Source: Bifidobacterium sp.
Lineage (GTDB): Bacteria; Actinomycetota; Actinomycetes; Actinomycetales; Bifidobacteriaceae
Length of the DNA: 64,000 nucleotides
Assembly (NCBI GenBank): GCA_024104275.1
Contig: JAGGHK010000003.1
Coordinates: 124,001 to 188,000 of the forward strand
Reading direction: 5' to 3'
Part shown: one piece after another, positions 1 through 9,886 of the stretch
Position numbering within the stretch: position 1 is the first letter of the stretch
Layout: every line of letters begins with the position of its first letter
Position numbers and translations under genes: made by a program
Notes under the pieces: model-generated
Databases searched by the model: none
Told to the model about the DNA's origin: nothing
The model's input: only the letters and a program-made list of their open reading frames with translations

Positions 1-758
1 GGCCTTTGCGGCCCATTTTCGAGAACGGGATGTGGAATAGCAACGCCTGCAGGTTTTCGGGATTGGCCAAGCCCAGCTCCTGGGCCTTCTCCCAAAGTTC
101 CTCGAACATGCCGACGTAGACTTCTTCGGAGAACTTGCCACGTGCGAAAGCGACGGTCGAATAGTTTGGACGCCAGAAGTCGCCGGTGCTGCGGCTTTCG
201 TAAATGGATTCCGGCTCGATGACAAGGATTGCCGGGTCCCTGGTGACGAGCATCGCCACCGATCCAGCCCCTTGCGTCACTTCGCCGGGCGTATCGAGTC
301 CGTAGCGCGCGATATCGGAGGCGATGACCAGAGCCTTGCGTCCGGGATGGCTGCGCACGTAATCGCAGGCGAGCTGGATGCCGGCGGTCGCGCCGTAACA
401 GGCTTCCTTGATTTCGATGGCGCGGAGATTGCCAGTCAGCTTCAGCAGGTCTTGGACGAACAGCGCGGCGGCCTTGGATTGGTCAATGCCGCTTTCGGTA
501 GCGACCACCAAGAGGCCGATTTCCTGACGTTCACCGTCAGTCAGCATCGCTTCGGCGGCGTTGGCGGCCATGGCGACGATGTCCTGGTCCAACGCTGCGA
601 CCGACATTTTACTTTGCCCGATGCCAACCAGATATTTATTCGAATCCACCCCGCGGGCTTCGGCCAAGTCAATCAGGTCAAGATAGTGGTTGGGCGTATA
701 GAAATTGATTTTGTCGATGCCGACCTTAACGCTATCGGTTGGTTTGCTCTCCTGCATT
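1..758 (-). CDS. mvaS: Hydroxymethylglutaryl-CoA synthase (3' end outside window)
   Basis: Condenses acetyl-CoA with acetoacetyl-CoA to HMG-CoA in the upper mevalonate pathway. I translated the minus strand from the ATG at 756-758, which has an AGGAG ribosome site 7 nt upstream. The protein begins MQESKPTDSVKVGIDKINFY and has the family's KEACYGATAG segment, with the nucleophilic cysteine at about residue 120, and the ATESGIDQSKA stretch. About 252 residues are visible and the reading frame is open at the window edge; family members are usually near 390-460 residues. It is the last visible gene of a thiolase, HMG-CoA reductase, HMG-CoA synthase series, about 160 nt after the reductase gene. 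The identification is secure; only the C-terminus is missing. Confidence 0.93.
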
Positions 759-919
759 TTATTGCTCCTATCCTATTGCCCGATATATCGAATTCGTATG
801 CACCGGTTTCACCGTTATCAGCCTTACAACAGTGCCAGAAAACGGCAACTTAACCACCCTCACAGTCCGTTTACCAATAGCAAAGCGGGATGCCCGGCTA
901 AACATGGTCGTATAGCCCC

Positions 920-2194
920 TCAGCATGGTTGCGATCCGCGACGCAACCAACCCAGCAGCCGCCGGGCGGTTTCCAGATTGGCGTTGGCCGGATCGGCACG
1001 GAGCCCGGTAACCACTTGCGCCAGTTCCTCCGGCCCAGCTCCGGCAGACATCGCGAGGCTTTTGAACTGCAGGTTCATGTGGCCTTCCTGAATGCCGCGC
1101 GTCACCAGCGCCCGCACCGCGGCGAGGTTAGAGGCAAGACCGACACTGGCCACGATGGCCATCAGCCGCGAGGCGTCAGGGTTGTTCAGCAGTTTCAGGC
1201 TGAGCTTGGCCATCGGCAACGTTGACATGGCGCCACCGACACTGCCCAACGGCAACGGAATATCGATGCGACCGACCAGCTGGCGACGCTCTTCGTCGAT
1301 AGTCCATTTCGTCCACGTCCGGTGTTGCTCGTTGAAGTCGGCGTAGGCAGCGGCGTTGATATTCCTGGTATCGTTGCCAGTCGCCAGCACCACTGCGTTG
1401 ATGCCGTTCATGACGCCTTTGTTGTGAGTGGCCGAACGCAACGGCGAGATTTGCGCGAACCGGGCCGCCGCGACGATACGGCGCGCGACCTGTTCCCCCT
1501 CCATGTCACGGGTCGGCAGATTATCGAAATCGATACGCGCCTCGGCTTGCGCACGCTGGTTTTCGGTATTGTTGGAAAGTATCGCCATCAAAAGGTCAAG
1601 CCCGTCAAGCCGTTCGGCACAATACCTTGCAACCGCCTCGGCGATGGTATTGACCACATTCGCACCCATCGCGTCGCCCGGGTCAATCAGCAAGTCGATT
1701 TCCGAGAATCCTTCGTCACTTCGGGCGACACTGATGTTGCGCAGCCCTCCCCCGTGCCCCTGAAGACTCGGGTGCGACTCGTGCGCGACTTTGCGTATTT
1801 CCGCTTCATTGTCATGCACAAACGTTCGCAGAACCTCGAAATCCGATGAAACACCGGTAAATACGACCTGTGCTGTGATGCCGTCGCGGTGCACCGATGT
1901 GCGGAAGCCGCCCGCACGGGCGATACGATGTGCCGCGTTGCTGGCGGCGGCGATCACCGACGGCTCCTCGACGGCCATCGGTACCTGCAACGCCTCGCCA
2001 TCAATCAGGAAATGGTCGGCCAAACCGAGCGGTACCGGGAAATTACCGATCTGGTTCTCCACCATATTGGCGGCCACCGCGGTCGGCAACGCCGGCTCAT
2101 CGGTCAGGACCAGCAAGTCATCGTCATCAATCGCACCTTCGTGCCGCAATTGAGCAAGTCGCTCATCCGTGGAAAGTTCATAGAACTTCGTCAT
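920..2194 (-). CDS. mvaA: Hydroxymethylglutaryl-CoA reductase, class II (bacterial)
   Basis: Reduces HMG-CoA to mevalonate. The start is the ATG at 2192-2194, which has GGAGG placed 7 nt upstream. An in-frame start at 2221 would put that site inside the gene. Visible family features are ENQIGNFPVPLG (substrate binding), EEPSVIAAAS (catalytic Glu), HNKGVMNGI (catalytic Lys), LATGNDTRN (catalytic Asp), GDAMGAN (cofactor binding) and a late EGHMNLQ histidine. The length of 424 residues fits soluble class II enzymes; there is no membrane domain. It lies 65 nt after the thiolase gene and before mvaS, so the three genes supply mevalonate for isoprenoids. Whether NADH or NADPH is used cannot be read here. 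Confidence 0.94.
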   Translation of the reverse strand: MTKFYELSTDERLAQLRHEGAIDDDDLLVLTDEPALPTAVAANMVENQIGNFPVPLGLADHFLIDGEALQVPMAVEEPSVIAAASNAAHRIARAGGFRTSVHRDGITAQVVFTGVSSDFEVLRTFVHDNEAEIRKVAHESHPSLQGHGGGLRNISVARSDEGFSEIDLLIDPGDAMGANVVNTIAEAVARYCAERLDGLDLLMAILSNNTENQRAQAEARIDFDNLPTRDMEGEQVARRIVAAARFAQISPLRSATHNKGVMNGINAVVLATGNDTRNINAAAYADFNEQHRTWTKWTIDEERRQLVGRIDIPLPLGSVGGAMSTLPMAKLSLKLLNNPDASRLMAIVASVGLASNLAAVRALVTRGIQEGHMNLQFKSLAMSAGAGPEELAQVVTGLRADPANANLETARRLLGWLRRGSQPC

Positions 2195-2258
2195 CACAGA
2201 TCCTCCGTCCCCAGACGCCACACGCCACTGGCAAACCGAACCTCACCGCAGAACTTCG

Positions 2259-3440
2259 TCATCGTATGTTCTCCACCTCCATGGCCACGCCCTGCCCGCC
2301 ACCGACGCACAGCGCCGCGACGCCGAGGCTCTTGCCCGTGCGGCGCAGGTTATGGACCAGCGTAGTCAATATTCTCGCTCCCGACGCCCCCAGCGCGTGC
2401 CCGAGCGCGAGCGCCCCGCCAGAAATGTTGTAACGAGCCGGGTCGATGCCCAGCTGCTCGCGTGTCAGCCAGGCCTGGGTAGCAAACGCCTCGTTGACTT
2501 CGTACAAATCGATGTCGGCGACCTCCTGCCCGCAGCGTTCCAGTACCTTTTTGATGGCCGGAATCGTGGCGTACCCCATCTGGTCGGGCCGGTAGCCGAC
2601 CTCGGCATATCCACGAATCACCGCCTGAGCCTTAAGACCAAGCTCACGAGCCTTGCCGAACGTAGTAACCACCATGACGGCGGCACCGTCGCTCAGCGGC
2701 GATGTATTACCAGCGGTGACGATGCCTTCGGATTCAAAAACCGGCTTGAGTCTGGCCAGCCCCTCAATGCTTGTTCCCGATCGCATCGTTTCGTCACGCT
2801 CAAGCCCTCCGACCGGCAGCACCTCGTCGTCGAAGTACCCCGCGTCCCAAGCCGTGGCGGCCTTGCGCTGGGAAGCGAGCGCAAACTGGTCCAATGTCTC
2901 GCGCCGCACGCCGAAACGCCTGGCGAGGTTTTCGGCCGTGACCCCCATGGCATAGTCTCCGAATGCATCGTTGAGCGCGTCATAATGCAAGGTGTCGCAC
3001 CAATGGTCAAAATCGAATTCGTTCTTGCCGGTGCGACGCGCGAAGGCGGTCGCGTTCGACATGCTTTCCGTACCACCGGCCAAGACTACTTCAGCGTCAC
3101 CCATCGTGATCGCGCTTTGGGCCAGGCGAATGGCTTTGAGCCCGGAACCGCAGACCTGGTTGACTGTCATGGCGGTGCCGACAACGGGCATACCCGCGCC
3201 GAGCTGGACCTGCCGCGCAACGTTCTGTTTCGAGCCGGTACCGAGTATGTTGCCCAGAATCACCTGATCGAACATTTCGGCTCCGAGACCGGAATGTCGC
3301 AATCCGCGCTTGACCAGGTCGGTTGCCATATCCACCGCGCTCATGCCGCTCAATGCACCACGAAACCTGCCGGTGGCGGTGCGCCACGAAGCGGCGATGA
3401 CCACATCGTTGTCGTTCATCGGAGTTCGCGCCCCGCTCAT
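2259..3440 (-). CDS. Acetyl-CoA C-acetyltransferase (biosynthetic thiolase)
   Basis: Condenses two acetyl-CoA to acetoacetyl-CoA, the first step towards HMG-CoA. The 393-residue protein has the thiolase signatures: NQVCGSGLKAI with the acyl-accepting cysteine, the GGALALGHALGASGAR histidine segment, and CVGGGQG near the C-terminus with the second catalytic cysteine. The start at 3440 is preceded by GGAG 7 nt away; an ATG seven codons later is also possible. As first gene of a minus-strand mevalonate operon it is most likely the pathway thiolase, although the sequence alone cannot exclude a beta-oxidation role. No other fatty-acid genes are nearby. Confidence 0.93.
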   Translation of the reverse strand: MSGARTPMNDNDVVIAASWRTATGRFRGALSGMSAVDMATDLVKRGLRHSGLGAEMFDQVILGNILGTGSKQNVARQVQLGAGMPVVGTAMTVNQVCGSGLKAIRLAQSAITMGDAEVVLAGGTESMSNATAFARRTGKNEFDFDHWCDTLHYDALNDAFGDYAMGVTAENLARRFGVRRETLDQFALASQRKAATAWDAGYFDDEVLPVGGLERDETMRSGTSIEGLARLKPVFESEGIVTAGNTSPLSDGAAVMVVTTFGKARELGLKAQAVIRGYAEVGYRPDQMGYATIPAIKKVLERCGQEVADIDLYEVNEAFATQAWLTREQLGIDPARYNISGGALALGHALGASGARILTTLVHNLRRTGKSLGVAALCVGGGQGVAMEVENIR

Positions 3441-3562
3441 CGGGTGGCTCCGACGAATCCAAGGTTCGCGAAATCCGCGGGCCTCCCCAAGCTCAAATCC
3501 AACAAGCGCATAAGCACAATCCTCCTAGCGTCTGCCAGATTAAGCGAGGAACGCAGGGACAC

Positions 3563-3606
3563 AAAAGGGCTGTGACGCTATCTCCACCAGCGTTCACAGC
3601 CCCTTT
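3563..3606 (-). terminator. Rho-independent terminator after galK, upstream of the thiolase
   Basis: An inverted repeat (AAAGGGGCTGTGAACGC paired with GCGTCACAGCCCTTT, read on the minus strand) is followed by TTTTGTG. It lies 109 nt after the galK stop and 123 nt before the thiolase start. It most likely ends the deoR-galT-galK transcript, but a -10-like box lies upstream of it on the same strand, so attenuation of the mevalonate operon is also possible. Confidence 0.75.
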
Positions 3607-3619
3607 ACGGATATCGCAA

Positions 3620-3712
3620 GTTCATCACAACTTTGATGCGTTCATCACCAATATGTATGACATTATATACTTTGCGCTTGCAATATCATTACAAATTAGA
3701 TTCGTTCATCGC
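3620..3712 (-). promoter_or_regulatory. -10 box and three GATGAAC direct repeats in the galK/thiolase gap
   Basis: On the minus strand a consensus TATAAT lies at 3667-3662 without a convincing -35 hexamer. Three direct repeats of the type G(T/C)GATGAAC occupy 3704-3712, 3640-3648 and 3620-3628; the last two are exactly 20 bp apart. A short inverted repeat TTGC-GCTT-GCAA is at 3672-3683. Together they look like a promoter with operator repeats, but no regulator can be assigned. Confidence 0.4.
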
Positions 3713-3714
3713 AT

Positions 3715-4992
3715 TTATGCCTCACGACGAGCCGAATCGGAGGCGACGGCCGCCAACGCGCGCGGGGCGTGGAAACCACGATGTGCGAATTCGTCGGCGA
3801 TGGCCTGCGCCACCGGGCGGCCCTTGCCCTTGTCGACCAGCGCGATGATGGAACCGCCGAAGCCGCCACCGGTCATGCGGGCGCCATACGCACCGTGATG
3901 GCGTGCCACATCCACAGCCACATCAAGTTCGGGGACGGTGACCTCATAGTCGTGAGCCAGCGAATCATGCGAGGCGTTGAACAGACGCCCGGCCTCCTTG
4001 ACATCCCCCGCGGCGAACGCATGCACGAACTGAGGCACACGCCAGATTTCGGTGACGACATGACGCACACGCTTCTTCATCGTCTCGTCCGGGAGTTTGT
4101 CAAGCACATCGGAGAGCGATGCTTGGGCGGCATCGGCGTCGTCACCGGCGCTTTGGGAAATCCTGTCGGCAACGACACGCAGGTTTTCAACGCCCAGCGT
4201 CTTCGCGGCGTCTTCGCACATGCTGCGGCGCGCCTCGTACTGGCCGTCATTGAGCTGATGGCTGGCCTGGGTATCGACCACCAGCAACTCGAGCCCGAGC
4301 GAATCGAGATCGAATGGTTGCTGCGAGACGCTGTGCAGCGCGTCAAGCTCAGGGCGGCAATCCAGCAACAACGCATGGTTGGGGGTGCAGCGCATGGAAG
4401 CATTCTGGTCAAGACCGCCGGTCGAGGCACCGGCCATGTCGTTTTCGGCCTTCATCGCGGCCTCAATCAACTTGACACGGCCTTCGTCGCTGCCACCGAA
4501 ACCAAGCCCGTAAATATCGTCGAGCGCGAGCGCCGTGGAGCAGGTCATCGCGGCCGAAGAGCTCAACCCGCCGCCGACGGGAACGCAGGAAACGAACGCG
4601 GCATCGAAACCCTTCACCGTCTCGAATCCGGCCTGCCGCAGCGCCCAGGCCACACCAATCGGATAGGCGGCCCAGCCATCGACACCCCGCACCTTGAGGC
4701 CATCAAGGTCAACGGTCACGGGTTTGCGGTCGCCGAAACTGGAAACGACGCGCGCCACGCCGCTTTCCCTCGGCGCGACGGCGATGAAGGTACGATGCGG
4801 CAACGCGATGGGCAGGCACAGACCGGCGTTGTAGTCCGTGTGCTCGCCGATGAGGTTGACACGCCCCGGCGCGCTCCAGACGCCCTTAGGCGCGGCGCCA
4901 AACGTGTCCACGAACAATTCAGCGACCTTGCCGACGGCCTCTTTGGCATTCAATGGCTCAAGATATTGCACAGTTCTGCTATCACTCGTCAT
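3715..4992 (-). CDS. galK: Galactokinase
   Basis: Phosphorylates galactose to galactose-1-phosphate, the entry step of the Leloir pathway. The 425-residue protein has the GHMP-kinase signatures in order: GRVNLIGEHTDYNAG near residue 45, PVGGGLSSSAAM for ATP binding, and TGGGFGGSIIAL near the C-terminus. It starts 57 nt after the galT stop, and both follow a DeoR-type gene on the same strand, so the three genes probably form one transcript. The ribosome site (GAAAGAA) is weak. Confidence 0.96.
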   Translation of the reverse strand: MTSDSRTVQYLEPLNAKEAVGKVAELFVDTFGAAPKGVWSAPGRVNLIGEHTDYNAGLCLPIALPHRTFIAVAPRESGVARVVSSFGDRKPVTVDLDGLKVRGVDGWAAYPIGVAWALRQAGFETVKGFDAAFVSCVPVGGGLSSSAAMTCSTALALDDIYGLGFGGSDEGRVKLIEAAMKAENDMAGASTGGLDQNASMRCTPNHALLLDCRPELDALHSVSQQPFDLDSLGLELLVVDTQASHQLNDGQYEARRSMCEDAAKTLGVENLRVVADRISQSAGDDADAAQASLSDVLDKLPDETMKKRVRHVVTEIWRVPQFVHAFAAGDVKEAGRLFNASHDSLAHDYEVTVPELDVAVDVARHHGAYGARMTGGGFGGSIIALVDKGKGRPVAQAIADEFAHRGFHAPRALAAVASDSARREA

Positions 4993-5049
4993 GGTGAATT
5001 CTTTCTTTGAAATAATGGTTCGATATAAGGATCTGTAGAATATATCGGC

Positions 5050-6303
5050 TCAGTCGATGTCAATCGGACCGAGTTCGTGGAAACGGGCGGCGATACGTTC
5101 CGGCGTGGTGTCGGAAACCCATGCGGCCATACCCGATTCGGAGCCAGCCAAGTACTTGATCTTGTTGGCGGCACGGCGGAACGAGAAGAACTGCAGGTTG
5201 AGGCGGTAGTTCTCGTGGCGCTTGTCGTGAACCGGTGCCTGATGCCATGCCGAAATATACGGCAAATCCATGCCCTTGCCATCGCCCTTATCGAAGAAGG
5301 CGTTGCCACGGCGCAACAGATGCGAATACATCGAGGCCAAATCCCAGCGTTCCTGGTCGTTGAGCTGGTCGATGGTCAGCACGTCACGCACGGGAGCTAC
5401 CTGAACCTCCAAAGGCCAGCGCGCGGCGGCCGGAACATAGGCGACCCAGCTGGAATTGCGCATCACCACGCGCGTCCCGGCCTCAAGCTCGGCGTTCATG
5501 ATGTCGCGCAGCAGGTTGTCTCCGGTCTTCTCGTGGTAGGCCTGCGTGTGCTGCAACTCGGTTTCCATCTTCGGGGGAATGAACGGATAGCAATAGACCT
5601 GCCCGTGCGGGTGCGCCAGCGAGACGCCGATCTCTGCGCCGTGGTTTTCAAAGGGGAAGATCTGCTCGATGCCGTCGATATGAGAGATTTCGGCGGTACG
5701 GAAGGCCCAGGCCTCCACAACGGTACGCAGACGCGAAACCGGCAAGTCCGCAGGCAGGCCGTTTTCGTCGGGGTCGAAGCAGATGACCTCGCAGCGTCCG
5801 GCCGCAGGCCTCTGCCCCCAAAGCGGATTGCCGTCTACATTGGTGACCACATTCGGTACGCCGGGCACCTGCACCATCGAGGGGAAACGGTTCTCGAAAA
5901 TGACCACGTCATAATCAATGTCGGGCACCTCCCCGTCCTGATACGGGTCGCCGGGCTTACGGGCGGCGAGCGGGTTGCCCTTGGCCGTGGCCCCTGGGCC
6001 GGCGGTGATCGGCCGGTTCATGCGGGCCGCAGCCATCGGGATCCATTCGCCGGTCAGCGGGTCACGGCGCATGATCGGCTCGGCGTACGGCACTTCGTTG
6101 CCGTCGGCGTCACGATGCGGGGCGAACCGGTCGGCCAGCGGCCGCGGGTCAACCAACTCGCGGGTTTTGGCGCCGGAAACATACTCAGGGTCGTCGTCCA
6201 GATAGAAGAAATCACGCCCGTCCGCCAGTTTCGTCGGAGTGATACGGATATGCTCAGACGCATATTTCCCGGGATGATAATACTTGAATTCCTGCTGCTT
6301 CAT
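5050..6303 (-). CDS. galT: Galactose-1-phosphate uridylyltransferase
   Basis: Exchanges UMP between UDP-glucose and galactose-1-phosphate. The 417-residue protein carries ENHGAEIG followed by the active-site LAHPHGQVY histidine triad. The ATG at 6303 is preceded by GGAAG. It lies between the DeoR-type regulator (36-nt gap) and galK (57-nt gap). The partner epimerase galE is about 20 kb away at 26.3-27.4 kb, so the pathway is split. Confidence 0.95.
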   Translation of the reverse strand: MKQQEFKYYHPGKYASEHIRITPTKLADGRDFFYLDDDPEYVSGAKTRELVDPRPLADRFAPHRDADGNEVPYAEPIMRRDPLTGEWIPMAAARMNRPITAGPGATAKGNPLAARKPGDPYQDGEVPDIDYDVVIFENRFPSMVQVPGVPNVVTNVDGNPLWGQRPAAGRCEVICFDPDENGLPADLPVSRLRTVVEAWAFRTAEISHIDGIEQIFPFENHGAEIGVSLAHPHGQVYCYPFIPPKMETELQHTQAYHEKTGDNLLRDIMNAELEAGTRVVMRNSSWVAYVPAAARWPLEVQVAPVRDVLTIDQLNDQERWDLASMYSHLLRRGNAFFDKGDGKGMDLPYISAWHQAPVHDKRHENYRLNLQFFSFRRAANKIKYLAGSESGMAAWVSDTTPERIAARFHELGPIDID

Positions 6304-6339
6304 TGCGCTTCCTTTACTTAGGTTTTTGATTTTCGACGT

Positions 6340-7137
6340 TCAGTCTTCGACCTGCCCCGGCCCCTTGGTCAGAACCAGATGTTTGACTAACTTGCGCGTT
6401 TCCTCGGCCGAGGTCGGGTCGAGTCCGTCGTCAGTGATGAGGGTGTCGACCTGGTCAAAGCGTGCAAACAGGGAAAGCGAGGTGCAGCTCCACTTGGTGT
6501 GGTCGGTCAGGATGATGGTTCTGTCGGCGATGTCCATCATGGCCATGTCCGTGGCGGCCTCGAGCGAGTTCGGCATAAGGAAACCACGGGGTATCGAGAC
6601 GGAATGGGTTCCGAGGAATACGGTATTGACGCGCAGCGACTCGATGACCTTGTCGGAAATCGGACCGACCAGCGAGTTGGAACGAGTGATCACGCCGCCG
6701 GTGACGATGACCTCGACGTCCTTCGATTCCAGCGCCTGCACCAGTTCCGCCACGGGGATGGAGTTGGTGAGGATGGTGATATTGCTGGCACGCTGGCTTT
6801 CCAGAAGGTGCTGCGCAAAGATGTATGACGTTGTGCCGCCGCCGATGGCGATCACATCGCCGGGCGAGACGTATTTGACGGCTTCCTGCGCGATCGAATC
6901 CTTGAGTCCGATATCCATCTGCGATTTGACGGAGAACAGGGGCTCGCTTAAAAGCGTGCTAGTGGTCACGGCCCCGCCATGGACCCGCTTCAACAGGCCT
7001 TTGTCGGCCAGGTCCGCGATATCGCGACGCACCGTCATGGCCGAGACGCCGAGTTCTTTGGAAAGCGCCGTAATGCGCACCGCACCTCGGGTACGAAGTC
7101 TGCTTAAAATCAAATGCTGTCGTTGTGACGAAATCAT
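6340..7137 (-). CDS. DeoR/GlpR-family transcriptional repressor of the gal operon (predicted)
   Basis: The 265-residue protein begins MISSQRQHLILSRLRTRGAV with a DeoR helix-turn-helix (ITALSKELGVSAMTVRRDIADL). A C-terminal sugar-phosphate sensor domain includes GGGTTSYIFA and the VTGG turn. I chose the ATG at 7135-7137; an upstream TTG at 7155 is in frame but has no ribosome site. A GATAAT box ends 6 nt before this ATG, which suggests a leaderless mRNA. It heads the galT-galK operon and probably answers to a phosphorylated sugar. That target is inferred from position only. Confidence 0.85.
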   Translation of the reverse strand: MISSQRQHLILSRLRTRGAVRITALSKELGVSAMTVRRDIADLADKGLLKRVHGGAVTTSTLLSEPLFSVKSQMDIGLKDSIAQEAVKYVSPGDVIAIGGGTTSYIFAQHLLESQRASNITILTNSIPVAELVQALESKDVEVIVTGGVITRSNSLVGPISDKVIESLRVNTVFLGTHSVSIPRGFLMPNSLEAATDMAMMDIADRTIILTDHTKWSCTSLSLFARFDQVDTLITDDGLDPTSAEETRKLVKHLVLTKGPGQVED

Positions 7138-7143
7138 ATGAAC

Positions 7144-7172
7144 ATTATCGCACAAATATGAGCATCAAACAA
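7144..7172 (-). promoter_or_regulatory. Promoter of deoR-galT-galK, probably leaderless
   Basis: On the minus strand TTGTTT (7172-7167) is followed by a 17-nt spacer and GATAAT (7149-7144). The ATG of the regulator starts only 6 nt after the -10 box, so transcription would begin at or next to the start codon. No Shine-Dalgarno sequence is present. Confidence 0.5.
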
Positions 7173-7394
7173 ACCCACTTGAGCGTTTCACTTGGTAGGT
7201 TTACCAAAACCGAACATTTTGGCATCGATATATCTCAGCTTCAAGCAAATCGCGATAGAACCGCTCCAACCTGCAAGAACCAAGTCCTTACCGTTGCAAC
7301 CGATATTCAATCCCCGGCAGCAAATGCAGCAGGGTACATCAAAGATTGCCGCCGAGCACACTTGCCGAGTCGAATTTATCACCCGCCATAGGCG

Positions 7395-9683
7395 CTAATG
7401 CCGCTGCTCAGGCTGTGTGGCGTTGGGAGACTGCTGTTGTTGGACCTGAGGTTGCTGTTCGTAGCCCTGCCTGTCGGGAATGGCGTTGTTGCCCGTTGCG
7501 GGCTGGCTGTTGTTATTGGTGGAAGTGCCAGTGCCGCCCGTATACTTCGGGTCCGGGGCGCCATAGTTGTTGTCCGCCGGGGCCTGGATGTCGGCAAGAT
7601 ACCTGTTCATGAAATTCTTCCAAGCCGGCGTGGCGATGTACATGCCGTACCACTGGCCATAGGATTTGTGGTTGATGGTCTTGCCGTTGAAGGAAATCGG
7701 AACCTCGGCGTTGTTCACGGAGACGAACGAGGCGACCTGGTTGGGCGAGAAGCCGCCCGTGGTCATATACGTGTCCTCGTTGGTACCGGTTTTGGCGAAG
7801 GTCTTGCGTCCGCCGTCAAGCTGGGTGGTGGCCGCCTCGCCGCCGGGCTGGACCACACCTTGGTTCAACGCGTAGGCCACGGTCTGGGCGATGCCGGGCT
7901 CGATGGCCTGATGGCAGTTGGCCGAAGGCACCTTCATGGATTTGCCGGCCTTGTTGACAACCTTTTTCAAGGCGATCGGGGTGCATTCGACCCCGTTGGC
8001 TCCGAGGGTGCCGAAGACATTGGCCATCGTCAGCGGTGAGGCCGCCACCGAACCAATCGTCATCGATCCGTTGAAGCGTTCCAGAGATGTGCGAGTCGAG
8101 GGATCGGGGTCACCCGAGGCGTTGTGGTAGCCGACCGCCTTCGCGGCCTCGCCGATGGGGCAAAGTCCTATCTGCTGGGCCATGCCGGCCTGGGTGGTGT
8201 TGTGCGAGCGAATGAGGCCCTGAAGGGGGGACTCCACGCTGGCCGTTCCGCCTTCGGAGTTGTGTACGTTCCAGCCATAAGGCTGCCCGCCATAGTTGGC
8301 GCAGGCGAACGAACCCACCGGGTAGTAGCTGCTCAGGCGCAAGGGCTGGGTGATGGATTTGCCAGCCTGCATCCAGGCCACCAGGTTGATAGGCTTCCAC
8401 GTGGAGCCGACGCCCCAGCCGCCGCCACCGCCGTCTTTCTCGTCGACCGCGTAATTGACGGCCGTGCGGGTCGGGTCGTTCTTAGCGGCATCGGTCGGAT
8501 CGTAGGTGCGGTTGATGCCGAAACCGAGCACTTCGCCGGTGCCTGGCTTGATGGCCGCGATGGTCACTTCGAAACCGCTGGGATCGTCGACGGGAATGGT
8601 GTCGCGCGCGGCCTGCATGGCGTCGGCGTTGGCATGCACGTCCATCGTGGTGTAGATGTTGAGCCCGCCCTCGTTGAGAAGCTTGCTGCGTTCCTGGGCG
8701 GTCTTGCCGAATTCCTTGGAATTGAGGATCTGCTTGGTGGCGTAATCGCAGAAGAATCCTGCGTCGCCGGCGACCTGGCAGCCGATCTGCGTGGAATTGT
8801 CCTGCAGATTGAGCGTCTGCGCGATGGGCTCGGCGCGGAACTTGTCGTGGTCAGCCTGCGAGATGAAATGCTGCTGGAGCATCAGGTCGAGGACGATGTT
8901 GCGCTGTTTCTGCGCCTCGGGCTGGTTCTCCGGAACGGAAGGATCGTATTTCGCGGGGTTCTTGGTGATGGCCGCGATGGTGGCGGCCTGGCCGACATTG
9001 AGATCGGCGGCTGAAACATTGAAATAACGCTTGGCGGCGGTTTCCACACCGTAAAGGTTGTTGCGCCCGAACTGGGCGATATTGAGATAGCCCTGCAGGA
9101 TCTCGGCCTTGCTATACTGCTTTTCCATCTGCACGGCGATGAGCATCTCGCGTACCTTACGGGCGATGGTGTCTTCCGAGGCATGGTATTCGGCGATGGG
9201 ATCGTTCTTTTCCTTCGCCTCGATAAGCAGTACATTCTTGACGTACTGCTGCGTCAGCGACGAACCGCCCTGGGTGTCGCCGTGCCTGATGAACGTCTGA
9301 ACGAAGGCTCGAAGCACGCCCTGCATATCCACGCCGGCGTGCTCGAAGAATCGGCGGTCCTCACGGGCGACCACAGCCTGCTGCATGGGCTGGGAGACCT
9401 CGCGCAGCGGCACCACCGTTCGGTTCTGCGCATAGAAGGAAGCGATGACGGTTTTGCCGTCGGAAGCGTAAATGGTGGATTTCTGCGGCAGGCTGGTGAC
9501 GTCGAAATCGATGTTTTCGGTTTTCAGCGACGGTGCGACGGTGCGCGCCGCACCGTTGAGGCCAAGCACACCCGGGATGAAGAACATACCTCCGACGACG
9601 CCACCGGCGACGCAAAGGGTGACGTAGGTCAACAGCAGAGCGATCACACGTCGCGCAGTGAGGTTGTTCTTCATTTGAGGCAT
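7395..9683 (-). CDS. Class A penicillin-binding protein (glycosyltransferase and transpeptidase)
   Basis: Polymerises and cross-links peptidoglycan at the outer face of the membrane. One N-terminal membrane helix (about residues 11-35) is followed by a GT51 domain with VVAREDRRFFEHAGVD (catalytic Glu near 108) and SLTQQYVKN. The transpeptidase domain has STWK (nucleophile near 427), SHN near 496 and KTGTNED near 645. The last roughly 50 residues are a Gln/Asn/Pro-rich tail with no recognised domain. The length of 762 residues is normal for actinobacterial PonA-type enzymes. The start has no ribosome site, but TAGAAT lies 6 nt upstream, consistent with leaderless expression. Confidence 0.94.
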   Translation of the reverse strand: MPQMKNNLTARRVIALLLTYVTLCVAGGVVGGMFFIPGVLGLNGAARTVAPSLKTENIDFDVTSLPQKSTIYASDGKTVIASFYAQNRTVVPLREVSQPMQQAVVAREDRRFFEHAGVDMQGVLRAFVQTFIRHGDTQGGSSLTQQYVKNVLLIEAKEKNDPIAEYHASEDTIARKVREMLIAVQMEKQYSKAEILQGYLNIAQFGRNNLYGVETAAKRYFNVSAADLNVGQAATIAAITKNPAKYDPSVPENQPEAQKQRNIVLDLMLQQHFISQADHDKFRAEPIAQTLNLQDNSTQIGCQVAGDAGFFCDYATKQILNSKEFGKTAQERSKLLNEGGLNIYTTMDVHANADAMQAARDTIPVDDPSGFEVTIAAIKPGTGEVLGFGINRTYDPTDAAKNDPTRTAVNYAVDEKDGGGGGWGVGSTWKPINLVAWMQAGKSITQPLRLSSYYPVGSFACANYGGQPYGWNVHNSEGGTASVESPLQGLIRSHNTTQAGMAQQIGLCPIGEAAKAVGYHNASGDPDPSTRTSLERFNGSMTIGSVAASPLTMANVFGTLGANGVECTPIALKKVVNKAGKSMKVPSANCHQAIEPGIAQTVAYALNQGVVQPGGEAATTQLDGGRKTFAKTGTNEDTYMTTGGFSPNQVASFVSVNNAEVPISFNGKTINHKSYGQWYGMYIATPAWKNFMNRYLADIQAPADNNYGAPDPKYTGGTGTSTNNNSQPATGNNAIPDRQGYEQQPQVQQQQSPNATQPEQRH

Positions 9684-9886
9684 GGTGTCATTCTAGGATA
9701 TCGCCTCTACCGAAACGGCCAATTGCGTAGCCTTATCGCCGATTGCGTAGACCGCCTCGGAGAGTCTGGGAAGTTGCGGAAAGCAAGCCGAAGACTCCTT
9801 GATCGGCCAATACAAATTCGCGGCCCGTGGCCACAAGGCGACGAACCGCGAATATGATAAAAATCAGCGCGAAATACCAGCCCCGA

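Noticed and set aside
3769-5010. 413-codon open frame on the plus strand
   Set aside because: Antisense to galK, which has complete GHMP-kinase motifs.
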